From NCBI RefSeq assembly GCF_900156055.1, contig NZ_FTMQ01000002.1, positions 248,001 to 312,000 of the forward strand: 64,000 nt of DNA, read 5' to 3'. Shown piece after piece: positions 10,637 through 19,506 of this stretch. How positions within the stretch are numbered: the stretch's first letter is position 1; the number at the start of each line of letters is the position of its first letter. The position numbers were made by a program, and so were the translations under genes. The DNA comes from Rhizobium sp. RU33A. Lineage in GTDB: Bacteria > Pseudomonadota > Alphaproteobacteria > Rhizobiales > Rhizobiaceae. A model generated the notes under the pieces. That model searched no databases. It was given only the letters and a program-made list of their open reading frames with translations, and was not told where the DNA came from.

Positions 10637-10712
10637 TTCCTCCCTGTCACGCCTTGGTCTCTCGTCAAGAGGAGGCGATTGTGATGTCGTTGGGCGCTCC
10701 TGATGCAGGCGC

Positions 10713-10726
10713 TTGGTCTATGTTCC
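10713..10726. promoter_or_regulatory. Candidate IolR operator, degenerate
   Basis: TTGG-N6-TTCC, with the right half and the following ATTTCA similar to the better site 41 bp away. It lies on the idhA side of the divergent idhA/iolR region. Confidence 0.4.
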
Positions 10727-10753
10727 ATTTCACGCTGGCAAATGCCACGTTTT

Positions 10754-10767
10754 GGAATATATGTTCC
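10754..10767. promoter_or_regulatory. IolR operator GGAA-N6-TTCC
   Basis: TGGAATATATGTTCCA is a palindrome matching the GGAA-N6-TTCC site described for rhizobial IolR. It lies between idhA and iolR, about 80 bp before iolR and 120 bp before idhA, so it can repress both directions. Confidence 0.75.
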
Positions 10768-10835
10768 ATTTTGCTAGATCGTGATACGATTTCTGTCAAG
10801 CGTGACGATGTTTCCGGATGAGGGCTGGGGAGCGA

Positions 10836-11654
10836 ATGAGCGAGAGCGGTGGACCGCAGACGATCAAGGCCTTCGAGGATCGCCTGCTGGAAGTTTCCGG
10901 GAGCCTGCCTAAGCGGCTGCAACAGTGCGCCGACTATGTCGCTGCCAATCAGGACCGGATCGCCGTGTCGACCGTTGCCGAGATGGCGGAAGGTGCGGGC
11001 GTGCAACCATCCGCCTTCATGCGCTTCTGCCAGATCATGGGCTTCACAGGCTTTTCGGAGATGCAGAAGCTGTTTCGCGAGAGCTTCGTCGGCGGCTGGC
11101 CTGACTATACCACGCGTCTTCAGCACTTGCGGGAAAAGGCCGAGGGGTCGCCCTCCGCTCTTCTCGCCGAATTTGTCGAGGCGGGACGGCTATCGCTCGA
11201 AAATCTGGTGAAAACCGTTGATCCGCAGGCCATGGAAGTGGCCGTGAAGCAGCTTTCCGATGCGCGCATGATCCACATCATCGGTCTGCGTCGCTCCTTT
11301 CCGGTCGCAAGCTACATGGCCTACGCTTTCGAGAAGATGGGCGTTCCGGCGATGCTGCACAGTGTCGTCGGGCGGCTCGACAACCATCATGCCATCCGCG
11401 AGGGTGATGCCCTGCTTGCTGTGACCTTCTCGCCCTATTCCGCCGAAACGCTTGAGCTGGTCGAGCAGGTCCGGGCGCGCAGCGTTCCGGTTGTCGCCGT
11501 CACCGATACGGTGGTCAGTCCGCTTAGGCGGATGGGGGCGACGCTGCTGTCGGTCTCGGAAGTCGATTTCGGCGCTTTCCGGTCGCTTTCCGCGACGCTT
11601 TGTCTCGCTATCACTCTGTCCGTTGCCGTTGGAACGGCGCGACAGGATGGCTGA
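10836..11654 (+). CDS. iolR: IolR, MurR/RpiR-family regulator of inositol genes
   Basis: A 272-residue repressor with an N-terminal RpiR helix-turn-helix (residues ~10-85, with VSTVAEMAEGAGVQPSAFMR) and a C-terminal SIS sugar-phosphate-binding domain (IIGLRRSFPVASYMA, VTFSPYSAET). Rhizobial IolR proteins are of this type and respond to an inositol pathway intermediate. The start at 10836 follows GGGGAG at six bases; an upstream in-frame ATG at 10818 has no such site. It lies directly before iolC with a GGAA-type site in between. Confidence 0.9.
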   Translation: MSESGGPQTIKAFEDRLLEVSGSLPKRLQQCADYVAANQDRIAVSTVAEMAEGAGVQPSAFMRFCQIMGFTGFSEMQKLFRESFVGGWPDYTTRLQHLREKAEGSPSALLAEFVEAGRLSLENLVKTVDPQAMEVAVKQLSDARMIHIIGLRRSFPVASYMAYAFEKMGVPAMLHSVVGRLDNHHAIREGDALLAVTFSPYSAETLELVEQVRARSVPVVAVTDTVVSPLRRMGATLLSVSEVDFGAFRSLSATLCLAITLSVAVGTARQDG

Positions 11655-11680
11655 ACGTCCGTATTGAAATTCTAAAAAAT

Positions 11681-11694
11681 AGAATTTATAGTCC
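11681..11694. promoter_or_regulatory. Candidate IolR operator upstream of iolC
   Basis: AGAA-TTTATA-GTCC aligns base for base with the GGAA-TATATG-TTCC site, including the flanking T and ATT, with four mismatches over 18 bases. It lies 79 bp before the iolC start and suggests that iolCDE has its own IolR-controlled promoter. Confidence 0.5.
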
Positions 11695-11773
11695 ATTTAA
11701 GAAGTGGCCGTTCCAAATCGTGGAATGGTTTCGAGGCGGGGCGAAAGATCCCGTATCACAGGGAGGACATCGC

Positions 11774-13714
11774 ATGGCTTCGCTCGATCTGATCACGATC
11801 GGCCGCTCGTCCGTGGACCTTTACGGGGCCCAGGTCGGCGGTCGGCTGGAGGATATGGCCTCTTTCAACAAATATATTGGCGGATCACCGACCAATATCG
11901 CAGCCGGCACCGCGCGGCTCGGCCTCAAGTCGGCATTGATCACCCGCGTCGGCGACGAGCATATGGGCCGCTTCATCCGTGAGCAGCTGGTGCGCGAAGG
12001 CGTCGATGTGCGCGGCGTGAAGACCGACAAGGAGCGGCTCACCGCGCTTGTGTTGCTCGGTATTCGCGACGAACACCAGTTTCCACTGATCTTCTATCGC
12101 GAGAACTGCGCCGATATGGCGCTGTCGGAAGAGGATATCGATCCGGACTTCGTCGCCGAAGCGCGCTGCGTCTGCGTCACCGGCACGCATCTTTCCAACC
12201 CGCGCACCGAACAGGCCGTGCTGAAGGCGCTGGAGATCGCGCGCCAGTCTGGCGGCCTGACCGCGCTCGACATCGACTACCGCCCGAACCTCTGGGGTCT
12301 TGCCGGCCATGGCGATGGCGAGAGCCGGTTCGTCGAATCCGAGAAGGTGACGCGGAAGCTGCAGTCGACGCTGCATCTGTTCAACCTGATCGTCGGCACG
12401 GAAGAGGAATTCCACATTGCCGGTGGCTCGACCGATACGATAGAGGCGCTGAGAGCCGTTCGTCAGGTCTCGCCGGCAACGCTGGTCTGCAAGCGTGGAC
12501 CGATGGGCGCTGTCGTATTCGAAGATGCCATTCCCGATAGTCTCGACGAGGGGCAGACCGGTGAAGGCTTCCCGATCGAGGTCTTCAATGTGCTGGGCGC
12601 CGGCGACGGCTTCATGTCCGGCCTGCTGAAGGGCTGGCTGACCGGAGAAGACTGGCCGACCTCGCTAAAGTTTGCCAATGCCTGCGGCGCCTTTGCCGTT
12701 TCGCGCCACGGCTGCACGCCGGCCTATCCGAGCTGGGAGGAGCTGCAGTATTTCTTCAAGACTGGCATCCAGAACAAGGCGCTGCGCAAGGATGCAGCAC
12801 TAGAGCAGGTGCATTGGTCGACCAACCGCAAGGGTGACTGGTCGACGATGCGGGTCTTTGCCTTCGATCACCGCATGCAGCTGGAAGCCATGGCCAAGGA
12901 ATCAGGTGTTTCGGACCACCGGATCGGCGCTTTCAAGAACCTCTGCCTCGATGCCGCCCTCAAGGTCTCCGATGGCAGAGCCGGTTATGGCCTGCTCTGC
13001 GACAGCCGCCTGGGTCGCGACGCGCTTTACCGCGCCGCCGGTACGGGGTTGTGGATCGGTCGTCCGGTCGAATGGCCGGGCTCGCGCCCCCTGACGCTGG
13101 AGCAGGAGATCGGCCCGGATTTCGGCGGTCTGGTCGAATGGCCTGTCGATCATGTTGTGAAGGTGCTCACCTTTTATCACCCCGATGATACGCCCGAGAT
13201 GAAGGCCGAGCAGGAGCAGACCGTTTTGCGGCTCTTCCATGCCGCCCGTCGCAACCGGCTGGAGTTCCTACTGGAGGTCATCCCCTCCAAGGTTGGCGCC
13301 TGTGATGACGAAACGGTGGCCAAGATCATCGAGCGCTTCTACGAGATCGGTGTCTATCCCGACTGGTGGAAGCTGGAGCCGATGAAGACGACGGCCTCCT
13401 GGGCCAATGCCTGCAACGCGATCGAGCGCAATGATCCCTATACGCGCGGCATCGTCGTGCTGGGGCTTGATGCGCCGCAGGCGGAACTGGAGGCGAGTTT
13501 CCAGCTTGCGGCAGGCTTTGATCTGGTCAAGGGTTTTGCGGTCGGTCGAACGATCTTCGGTGATGCCGCGCGCAAGTGGCTCGCCGGCTCGCTGAGCGAT
13601 ACTGCTGCAGTGGAGGATATGGCCGCGCGTTACCAGAGCCTCTGTGCGATCTGGGACGCTGCGCGCCAAAAGGCGCAAGTGGGGGCGGTTTCCGCCAAGG
13701 GAGAGAGAGCATGA
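11774..13714 (+). CDS. iolC: IolC kinase fused to a DUF2090 aldolase-like domain
   Basis: Residues ~1-330 are a PfkB kinase (5-dehydro-2-deoxygluconokinase; LGAGDGFMSGLL with catalytic D278). Residues ~345-640 are a DUF2090 domain (STMRVFAFDHRMQLE onward) of the type annotated as 5-dehydro-2-deoxyphosphogluconate aldolase. The 646-residue protein could therefore do the phosphorylation and cleavage steps in one chain, and no separate iolJ is seen. Start 11774 follows GGGAGG; the frame opens earlier, at 11600, without a ribosome site. ATGA overlap with iolD. Confidence 0.92.
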   Translation: MASLDLITIGRSSVDLYGAQVGGRLEDMASFNKYIGGSPTNIAAGTARLGLKSALITRVGDEHMGRFIREQLVREGVDVRGVKTDKERLTALVLLGIRDEHQFPLIFYRENCADMALSEEDIDPDFVAEARCVCVTGTHLSNPRTEQAVLKALEIARQSGGLTALDIDYRPNLWGLAGHGDGESRFVESEKVTRKLQSTLHLFNLIVGTEEEFHIAGGSTDTIEALRAVRQVSPATLVCKRGPMGAVVFEDAIPDSLDEGQTGEGFPIEVFNVLGAGDGFMSGLLKGWLTGEDWPTSLKFANACGAFAVSRHGCTPAYPSWEELQYFFKTGIQNKALRKDAALEQVHWSTNRKGDWSTMRVFAFDHRMQLEAMAKESGVSDHRIGAFKNLCLDAALKVSDGRAGYGLLCDSRLGRDALYRAAGTGLWIGRPVEWPGSRPLTLEQEIGPDFGGLVEWPVDHVVKVLTFYHPDDTPEMKAEQEQTVLRLFHAARRNRLEFLLEVIPSKVGACDDETVAKIIERFYEIGVYPDWWKLEPMKTTASWANACNAIERNDPYTRGIVVLGLDAPQAELEASFQLAAGFDLVKGFAVGRTIFGDAARKWLAGSLSDTAAVEDMAARYQSLCAIWDAARQKAQVGAVSAKGERA

Positions 13715-15531
13715 AGACGATCCGGCTGACTGCCGCCCAGGCGATGATGCGCTACCTCGCCAATCAGATGAACGAGGATGGTGTTCCTTACATTGCCGGC
13801 ATGTGGGCGATCTTCGGTCACGGCAATGTTGCCGGCATCGGCGAGGCGCTCTACGGCATCCGTGACGAGCTGCCGACCTATCGTGGCCAGAACGAGCAGT
13901 CGATGGCGCATGCGGCGATCGCCTATGCCAAGCAGCTCGGTCGTCGCCGCGCCATGGCGGTGACCTCGTCCATCGGCCCCGGCGCGCTCAACATGGTGAC
14001 GGCTGCGGCCCTCGCGCATGTCAATCGTCTGCCGGTGCTCTTCGTGCCCGGCGACGTCTTTGCCAATCGTGGCCCGGATCCGGTGTTGCAGCAGATCGAG
14101 GACTTCGGCGACGGCACGATGTCGGCGAATGACTGCTTCCGCCCTGTCTCGCGCTACTTCGACCGCATCATGCGGCCGGAGCAGCTTCTGACCGCGTTGC
14201 CGCGCGCCATGCGCACGTTGACCGATCCCGCCGATTGCGGCCCTGTCACGCTCGCCTTCTGCCAGGATGTGCAGGCCGAGGCCTATGATTATCCGGAAAG
14301 CTTCTTTGCCAAAAAGACCTGGCGCTTCCGCCGTCCGGAGCCGGATGTCGTGGAATTCGAAGCTGCGGTTGCGGCTCTCAAGGCTGCTAAGAACCCTGTG
14401 ATCGTTGCCGGTGGCGGTGTGCATTTTTCGGGTGCCACGGACACGTTGAAGGCCTTCGTCGAGAAGCACCAGATCCCTGTTGTCGAGACCCAGGCCGGCA
14501 AGTCGGCACTGGCTTGGGACCATAGTCTGAACTTCGGCCCTGTCGGCGTGACCGGTGCCGAAAGCGCCAATGTCGTGTCGGAAAAGGCCGATCTCGTCAT
14601 TGGCGTCGGCACGCGCTTCCAGGATTTCACGACGGGCTCCTGGGCGCTGTTCAAGAACCCGGATCGGAAGATCCTGGCGCTCAACGTCCAGCCTTACGAC
14701 AGCGCCAAGCATGATGCGATCCCGCTGGTGGCGGATGCCAAGATCGGCCTTGAAAAGCTGTCGGCTGCTCTCGGCAATCACAAGTTCGTCGCACCCGATG
14801 CGGGTCTCAAGGCCTCCTGGTTCGCCAAGGCGGATGCCGTCACGGCAGCGCCGACCGACTCGAATGCTCTCCCCACCGACATGCAGGTGATCGGTGCCGT
14901 GCAGCGCGCCTCGCGTGACAATACGGTTGTCATGTGCGCCGCCGGCACCATGCCGGGCGAGCTGCATCAGCTGTGGAAGTCGAAGCTGCCGCTCTCCTAT
15001 CACATGGAATACGGCTTCTCCTGCATGGGCTACGAGATCGCCGGCGGTCTCGGCATCAAGATGGCCGAGCCCGATCGCGACGTCGTCGTCATGGTCGGCG
15101 ACGGCTCCTACATGATGATGAATTCGGAGCTGGCAACCGCCGTCGGCATGGGCGTGAAGATCACGCTCGTGATCACCGACAACAGGGGTTACGGCTGCAT
15201 CAACCGGCTGCAGATGGGCACCGGCGGGGCGCAGTTCAACAATCTCTACGCCCACACCAATGTCAGCCCGATCGGCATCGATTTCGCAGCCCACGCCGCG
15301 TCGATGGGCGCGCGGTCCCAGAAGGTATCGTCGATATCAGAGCTGGAAGCAGCGCTTGATGCCGCCCGCGCGGCGACCGAGACCACTGTGATCGTCATCG
15401 ATACCGATCCTTATCCGACCACCGGAGCCGGCGGCTACTGGTGGGATGTCGCGGTACCGGAAGTCTCGGCCCGCGCTGAAGTCAATCAAGCCCGCGTTGC
15501 CTATGAAGCGGCTCTGAAGGAAAGAACCTGA
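13711..15531 (+). CDS. iolD: 3D-(3,5/4)-trihydroxycyclohexane-1,2-dione hydrolase
   Basis: Thiamine-diphosphate enzyme opening the ring of the diketone made by IolE to give 5-deoxy-glucuronate. The 606-residue chain has the PYR-domain Glu region ([13 protein letters not shown]), the central domain and the PP-domain [15 protein letters not shown] motif with the metal-binding Asp, followed by DNRGYGC. The start [12 protein letters not shown] at 13711 lies within the iolC stop, and iolE begins two bases after the iolD stop, so iolCDE is tightly coupled. Confidence 0.95.
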   Translation: MKTIRLTAAQAMMRYLANQMNEDGVPYIAGMWAIFGHGNVAGIGEALYGIRDELPTYRGQNEQSMAHAAIAYAKQLGRRRAMAVTSSIGPGALNMVTAAALAHVNRLPVLFVPGDVFANRGPDPVLQQIEDFGDGTMSANDCFRPVSRYFDRIMRPEQLLTALPRAMRTLTDPADCGPVTLAFCQDVQAEAYDYPESFFAKKTWRFRRPEPDVVEFEAAVAALKAAKNPVIVAGGGVHFSGATDTLKAFVEKHQIPVVETQAGKSALAWDHSLNFGPVGVTGAESANVVSEKADLVIGVGTRFQDFTTGSWALFKNPDRKILALNVQPYDSAKHDAIPLVADAKIGLEKLSAALGNHKFVAPDAGLKASWFAKADAVTAAPTDSNALPTDMQVIGAVQRASRDNTVVMCAAGTMPGELHQLWKSKLPLSYHMEYGFSCMGYEIAGGLGIKMAEPDRDVVVMVGDGSYMMMNSELATAVGMGVKITLVITDNRGYGCINRLQMGTGGAQFNNLYAHTNVSPIGIDFAAHAASMGARSQKVSSISELEAALDAARAATETTVIVIDTDPYPTTGAGGYWWDVAVPEVSARAEVNQARVAYEAALKERT

Positions 15532-15533
15532 TC

Positions 15534-16427
15534 ATGATCCTTTTCGGAACCAACCCGATCGCCTGGTCGAACGATGACGACCGCCGCCTCGGCGCCCATA
15601 TCAGCCTCGAACAGTGCCTGGACGAAACTGCCAAGATCGGTTTCGACGGCATCGAGAAGGGCCACAAGCTGCCGACCGATCCAGCCGGATTAAAGTCGGT
15701 GCTCGAGCCGCGCGGCCTGAAATTCGTCTCCGGCTGGCATTCGCTGAACCTGCTCACCAACACGATCGAAGACGAAAAGGCCGCCATGCAGCCCTTCCTC
15801 GATGTGCTCAAGGCCATGGGCTGCAAGGTCATCATTGTCTGCGAAACCTCGAATGCCATCCATGGCGCCGATGATGTGGCACTCGCCGACCGTCCGGTCC
15901 TGTCCGATGCCGATTGGGCCAAGTTCGGCGCCGGCGTCGAGGCGCTTGCGAAGTTCTCGGCGTCGCAGGGCATCTCGCTGGTCTACCATCACCACATGGG
16001 AACGGTCGTCGAGACCGAAGCGGAAATCGACAAGCTGATGGAGCATACTGGCCCGCATGCCAAGCTGCTGCTCGACACGGGCCATTGCTTCTTCGGTGGC
16101 GGCAATCCGGAAGCGGTTGCGAAAAAATACATGCACCGCGTTGGTCACATCCACGCGAAGAATGTTCGTCCCGTGATCGCCGATCAGGTGCGCAACGAAA
16201 AGCTCTCCTTCCTTGAAGGCGTGCGTCGCGGGGTGTTCACCGTGCCTGGCGACACCGAGGGCGGCGTGAATTTTACCCCGGTTCTGAAGATCGCCGCCGA
16301 GCATGGATACCAAGGCTGGATCGTCATCGAGGCCGAGCAGGATCCGGATGTGCGCAATCCCTTCGAGTATCAGAGCCTCGGCCTGAAGTCCCTCAAGGGC
16401 TTCGCCAAGGATGCCGGATTGATCTGA
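15534..16427 (+). CDS. iolE: myo-Inosose-2 dehydratase
   Basis: Dehydrates 2-keto-myo-inositol to the trihydroxycyclohexane-dione. The 297-residue protein has the xylose-isomerase-like TIM-barrel fold with metal-ligand stretches [35 protein letters not shown] and VIEAEQDP, which match IolE. It starts two bases after iolD and is followed by a candidate terminator before the next gene. Confidence 0.94.
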   Translation: MILFGTNPIAWSNDDDRRLGAHISLEQCLDETAKIGFDGIEKGHKLPTDPAGLKSVLEPRGLKFVSGWHSLNLLTNTIEDEKAAMQPFLDVLKAMGCKVIIVCETSNAIHGADDVALADRPVLSDADWAKFGAGVEALAKFSASQGISLVYHHHMGTVVETEAEIDKLMEHTGPHAKLLLDTGHCFFGGGNPEAVAKKYMHRVGHIHAKNVRPVIADQVRNEKLSFLEGVRRGVFTVPGDTEGGVNFTPVLKIAAEHGYQGWIVIEAEQDPDVRNPFEYQSLGLKSLKGFAKDAGLI

Positions 16428-16435
16428 ATTGAAGT

Positions 16436-16468
16436 CGGGGCGGGGACGTAATCTTCGCCCCGTGTTTT
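16436..16468 (+). terminator. Possible terminator or attenuator after iolE
   Basis: CGGGGCG (16436-16442) pairs with CGCCCCG (16456-16462), followed by TGTTTT. It lies inside the iol cluster, between iolE and the small gene before iolB, and could reduce transcription into iolB. Confidence 0.5.
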
Positions 16469-16532
16469 GACAGCAGGCGGATTTGGGCTCTATTGCAGGC
16501 GACCCATTCACAAGACTGCCGGGAGCAAAGCC

Positions 16533-16799
16533 TTGAAGTTCCAGATCCTTGATCCGACCCATCCCTTCTTCAAGCCGCTTTATCGCCGCATACTCTGCGT
16601 CGTGCTGCCGCTGGCCTGGGCGGGGGTTGAGTATTCGAACGGTGCCACCGGATGGGCGATGATCTTCGTCGCCTGCGGTCTTTATGCCGGTTACGAGCTG
16701 CTGTTCATGTATGATCACACGATGAAAAAGGCCGAAGCCAAGGCGGAGGCCGAACGGGCGCGGATTGCAGCCGAAGCCGAACGGGCTGACGCCGACTGA
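16533..16799 (+). CDS. Small inner-membrane protein in the iol cluster
   Basis: An 88-residue protein of unknown function with two hydrophobic segments (around residues 18-35 and 40-60) and a charged C-terminal tail rich in Ala, Glu and Lys (KKAEAKAEAERARIAAEAE) that should form a helix in the cytosol. The chosen start is TTG at 16533, preceded by GGGAG at seven bases; the only upstream in-frame alternatives have no ribosome site. It may belong to the DUF3329 group of rhizobial proteins, which I recall only loosely. It lies 23 bp before iolB. Confidence 0.6.
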   Translation: MKFQILDPTHPFFKPLYRRILCVVLPLAWAGVEYSNGATGWAMIFVACGLYAGYELLFMYDHTMKKAEAKAEAERARIAAEAERADAD

Positions 16800-16822
16800 G
16801 CGCCGAAATCAGGAGACGAGGA

Positions 16823-17632
16823 ATGGCCGATCTGTTGCGCAAGCCTTCGGGCACATCCGGCAAAGTGCATGACATTACCCCCGCCAGTGCCGGCTGGGGC
16901 TATATCGGCTTCGGGCTCTACCACCTGAAAGCGGGCGAAAGCGCTGTCGAGCAGACCGGCGAGACGGAGGTCATTCTCGTACTCGTCGAAGGCAAGGCTG
17001 AGATCTCTGGTGGAGGCAAGGAGTTCGGTGAACTCGGCCATCGGATGTCGGTGTTTGAGAAGACCCCGCCGCATTGTGTCTATGTGCCGGCCGGCAGCGA
17101 TTGGTCGGCCAAGGCCACCACCGACTGCGTGCTGGCCATCTGCACGGCACCTGCCATGCCGGGACGCGAGGCACAGCAGATCGGGCCTGAGGGCATTTCG
17201 CTTGTCGATCGCGGCAAGGGCGCCAACACGCGCCATATCTACCCGATCGCCATGGAAGATCGCGATGTGGCCGACAGCCTTCTGGTGACGGAAGTCTTCA
17301 CGCCCTCTGGCAACTGGTCGTCCTATCCGCCGCACCGGCATGACGAGGACAATTTCCCCGAGATGACCTATCTTGAGGAGACCTATTACCACCGCCTCAA
17401 CCCGGCCCAGGGTTTTGGCTTCCAGCGTGTCTTCACCGAGGATGGTTCGCTGGACGAAACCATGGCGGTGTCCGATGGTGACGTGGTGCTGGTGCCTAGG
17501 GGGCATCACCCCTGCGGCGTGCCGCATGGCTATGAGATGTATTATCTCAACGTCATGGCCGGCCCCTTGCGCAAATGGCGCTTCCAGAACCATCCTGACC
17601 ACGACTGGATCTATCAGCGCGATAACGGCTGA
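16823..17632 (+). CDS. iolB: 5-Deoxy-glucuronate isomerase
   Basis: Converts 5-deoxy-glucuronate to 5-dehydro-2-deoxygluconate, the substrate of IolC. The 269-residue bicupin has the metal-binding stretch SSYPPHRHDEDNFPEMTYLEE and the closing HHPCGVPHGYEMYYLNVMAGP, both typical of IolB. A GGAGACGAGG ribosome site precedes the ATG. It completes the IdhA-IolE-IolD-IolB-IolC chain. The final dehydrogenase gene (iolA/mmsA) is not in the window. Confidence 0.95.
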   Translation: MADLLRKPSGTSGKVHDITPASAGWGYIGFGLYHLKAGESAVEQTGETEVILVLVEGKAEISGGGKEFGELGHRMSVFEKTPPHCVYVPAGSDWSAKATTDCVLAICTAPAMPGREAQQIGPEGISLVDRGKGANTRHIYPIAMEDRDVADSLLVTEVFTPSGNWSSYPPHRHDEDNFPEMTYLEETYYHRLNPAQGFGFQRVFTEDGSLDETMAVSDGDVVLVPRGHHPCGVPHGYEMYYLNVMAGPLRKWRFQNHPDHDWIYQRDNG

Positions 17633-17751
17633 ATTCGGTTGAGGCGGTGCCTGCGCCGCCTTCACGAATATGTTTGCCGTGCCGGGCAAAAATCCGGCCG
17701 TCCATCCGGTGCGTAGTGGTTTGCACAAAGCCAATGATGGAGACGCCAATC

Positions 17752-18282
17752 ATGCCGAAGCTCACTTTCGCCCTTGTCGGGCTCGCCATGAGCCTGCTGC
17801 CGACCGCAGGTCAGGCGGCGGACAAGTTCACGTTCGAGGACTACTTTGTTGGTCGCACGGAAGCGGTCGGTTCCTTCCGCGCGATCAATGGCGTCAAGCG
17901 CACCTTCACTGTTGATCTCACGGGCAAGTGGGATGGCAAGACGCTGACGTTGCGCGAAGACTTCGTCTTCGACGACGGGACCAAGGACCGCAAGACCTGG
18001 CGCTTCACCAAGACGGGGCCGACCACCTATAGCGGCACCCGCGAGGATGTGATCGGCGAGACGACCGTGCGGCTGAATGGTGCCGTCGCGCGCTTCAACT
18101 ATCTCGTCTATCTGAGCCCGGAAACCCAAGGCAATAAGGTGCATTTCTGGGACAAGATGGTGTTGCGCGAGGATGGGACCGTGCTGAACACAGCGCTCGT
18201 CACCAAGTTCGGCATCCCAGTCGCCAAGACCACTGTCGAGTTCCGCAAGCCGGGCTCCTCGCACAAGACGGCGAGCCGCTAA
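17752..18282 (+). CDS. DUF3833 family exported protein
   Basis: A 176-residue protein beginning with a signal peptide (MPKLTFALVGLAMSLLPTAG, cleavage likely after QAA). The mature part matches the DUF3833 family: FEDYFVGRTEAVGSFR, WDGKTLTLREDFVFDDG, WRFTKTGPTTYSG and a C-terminal KFGIPV region. No function is established. Start 17752 is chosen because it gives a clean signal peptide; an ATG six codons upstream is possible. No lipobox Cys is present, although some family members are lipoproteins. Confidence 0.75.
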   Translation: MPKLTFALVGLAMSLLPTAGQAADKFTFEDYFVGRTEAVGSFRAINGVKRTFTVDLTGKWDGKTLTLREDFVFDDGTKDRKTWRFTKTGPTTYSGTREDVIGETTVRLNGAVARFNYLVYLSPETQGNKVHFWDKMVLREDGTVLNTALVTKFGIPVAKTTVEFRKPGSSHKTASR

Positions 18283-18285
18283 GGG

Positions 18286-19500
18286 TCAATCGTTTGGTGG
18301 CTCCAGCCAGCGGTGGATACCATCTGCCGCAGCAATTCCTGTCGCGAAACAGGCGGTCAGCAGATAACCGCCCGTCGGCGCCTCCCAGTCGAGCATTTCG
18401 CCGGCGACGAAAGTGCCGGGGCGTGATGTCAGCATGAAGTGCGCGTCGATTGCGTTCAAGGAGACGCCGCCTGCCGTCGAGATTGCCTCGGCAATCGGAC
18501 GCGGGCGCTTGACGGCGAGCGGCAGGGCCTTGATGCGTTTTGCCAGCTCGGTGAGGTCGAGCCGGTTGGCCTCAGGGGTGGCCTCTCTGATCAGCGCGAT
18601 CTTCACGCCGTCGAGATTGGCGGCCTTCTTCAGGCGGGTTGAGAAACTTGCCTTGCGGTCCTGACGCGCCAGGTCCGTCGTCAGTTTCTCGGTCGTGCGC
18701 CCCGGCGTGAGGTCGAGGACGAGCTCCGCATGGCCATCGCGGTCGAGCGCGTCCCTCAGCGATGCCGAATGGGCGTAGATCAGGCTGCCTTCTATACCGC
18801 CTTTGCTGATGACGAATTCACCCTGGGTGGTGCCGGCTGCCGAGGTTGCCTTCACCGATTTCACCGGCAGCCCGGAGAAACGGGTGTCGAAGCTTTCGGA
18901 GAAGTCGCAGTAGAAACCGCAATTGGCAGGGCGTAGTGGCGTGATGTCGACCGCTTCTGCTTCCAGCAGCGGCACCCAGGCTGCATCCGAACCTAGCTTT
19001 GGCCAGCTCGCACCACCGAGCGCAAGAAGTGTGGCGTCGGCAGTGGCGTGCTTCTGCCCTTCAACCGTTTCGAAGGTCAGGGCCTCTCCGTCAAAACCCG
19101 TCCAGCGGTGGCGGGTGAGGATGGTCACGCCCATGCCCTCCAGGCGTTTCAGCCAGGCGCGCAGCAGCGGCGAAGCTTTCATCACCTTGGGGAAGACGCG
19201 ACCGGAGGAGCCGATAAAGGTTTCCGTGCCGAGGTCGGCTGCCCAGACCCGGATCGCCTCCGGCGTCATCAGGTCGAGTATGGCGCGCAGCCGATCGTTC
19301 GCCGCGCCAAAGCGGGTCACGAAGCGCGCATAGTCCTCGGCATGGGTGATGTTGAGGCCGGACTTGCCGGCGAGCAGGAACTTGCGGCCGACCGTCGGCA
19401 TGGCGTCATAGACCGTCACAGCATGGCCTTTGCCGGCGAGATGTTCCGCCGCCATCAGGCCCGCCGGGCCGCCGCCGATGATCGCCACGCTCTTCGACAT
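18286..19500 (-). CDS. FAD-dependent flavoprotein, HI0933/TIGR03862 type
   Basis: A 404-residue flavoprotein of the HI0933/BaiN-like group. The N-terminal dinucleotide motif IIGGGPAGLMAAEHLAGKG, the family motif GRKFLLAGKSGLNIT and the C-terminal FAD-contact stretch AGEMLDWEAPTGGYLL with ATGIAAADG are all present. The reaction of this subgroup is not established. It lies six bases after the aminotransferase gene on the same strand, forming a likely LysR-aminotransferase-flavoprotein operon, and ends three bases from the convergent DUF3833 gene. Confidence 0.85.
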   Translation of the reverse strand: MSKSVAIIGGGPAGLMAAEHLAGKGHAVTVYDAMPTVGRKFLLAGKSGLNITHAEDYARFVTRFGAANDRLRAILDLMTPEAIRVWAADLGTETFIGSSGRVFPKVMKASPLLRAWLKRLEGMGVTILTRHRWTGFDGEALTFETVEGQKHATADATLLALGGASWPKLGSDAAWVPLLEAEAVDITPLRPANCGFYCDFSESFDTRFSGLPVKSVKATSAAGTTQGEFVISKGGIEGSLIYAHSASLRDALDRDGHAELVLDLTPGRTTEKLTTDLARQDRKASFSTRLKKAANLDGVKIALIREATPEANRLDLTELAKRIKALPLAVKRPRPIAEAISTAGGVSLNAIDAHFMLTSRPGTFVAGEMLDWEAPTGGYLLTACFATGIAAADGIHRWLEPPND

Positions 19501-19506
19501 CCGTGA

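Noticed and set aside
13630-15294. Long minus-strand open frame (554 codons) opposite iolD
   Set aside because: Low-complexity His/Arg/Asp-rich translation typical of an antisense shadow; iolD is certain.
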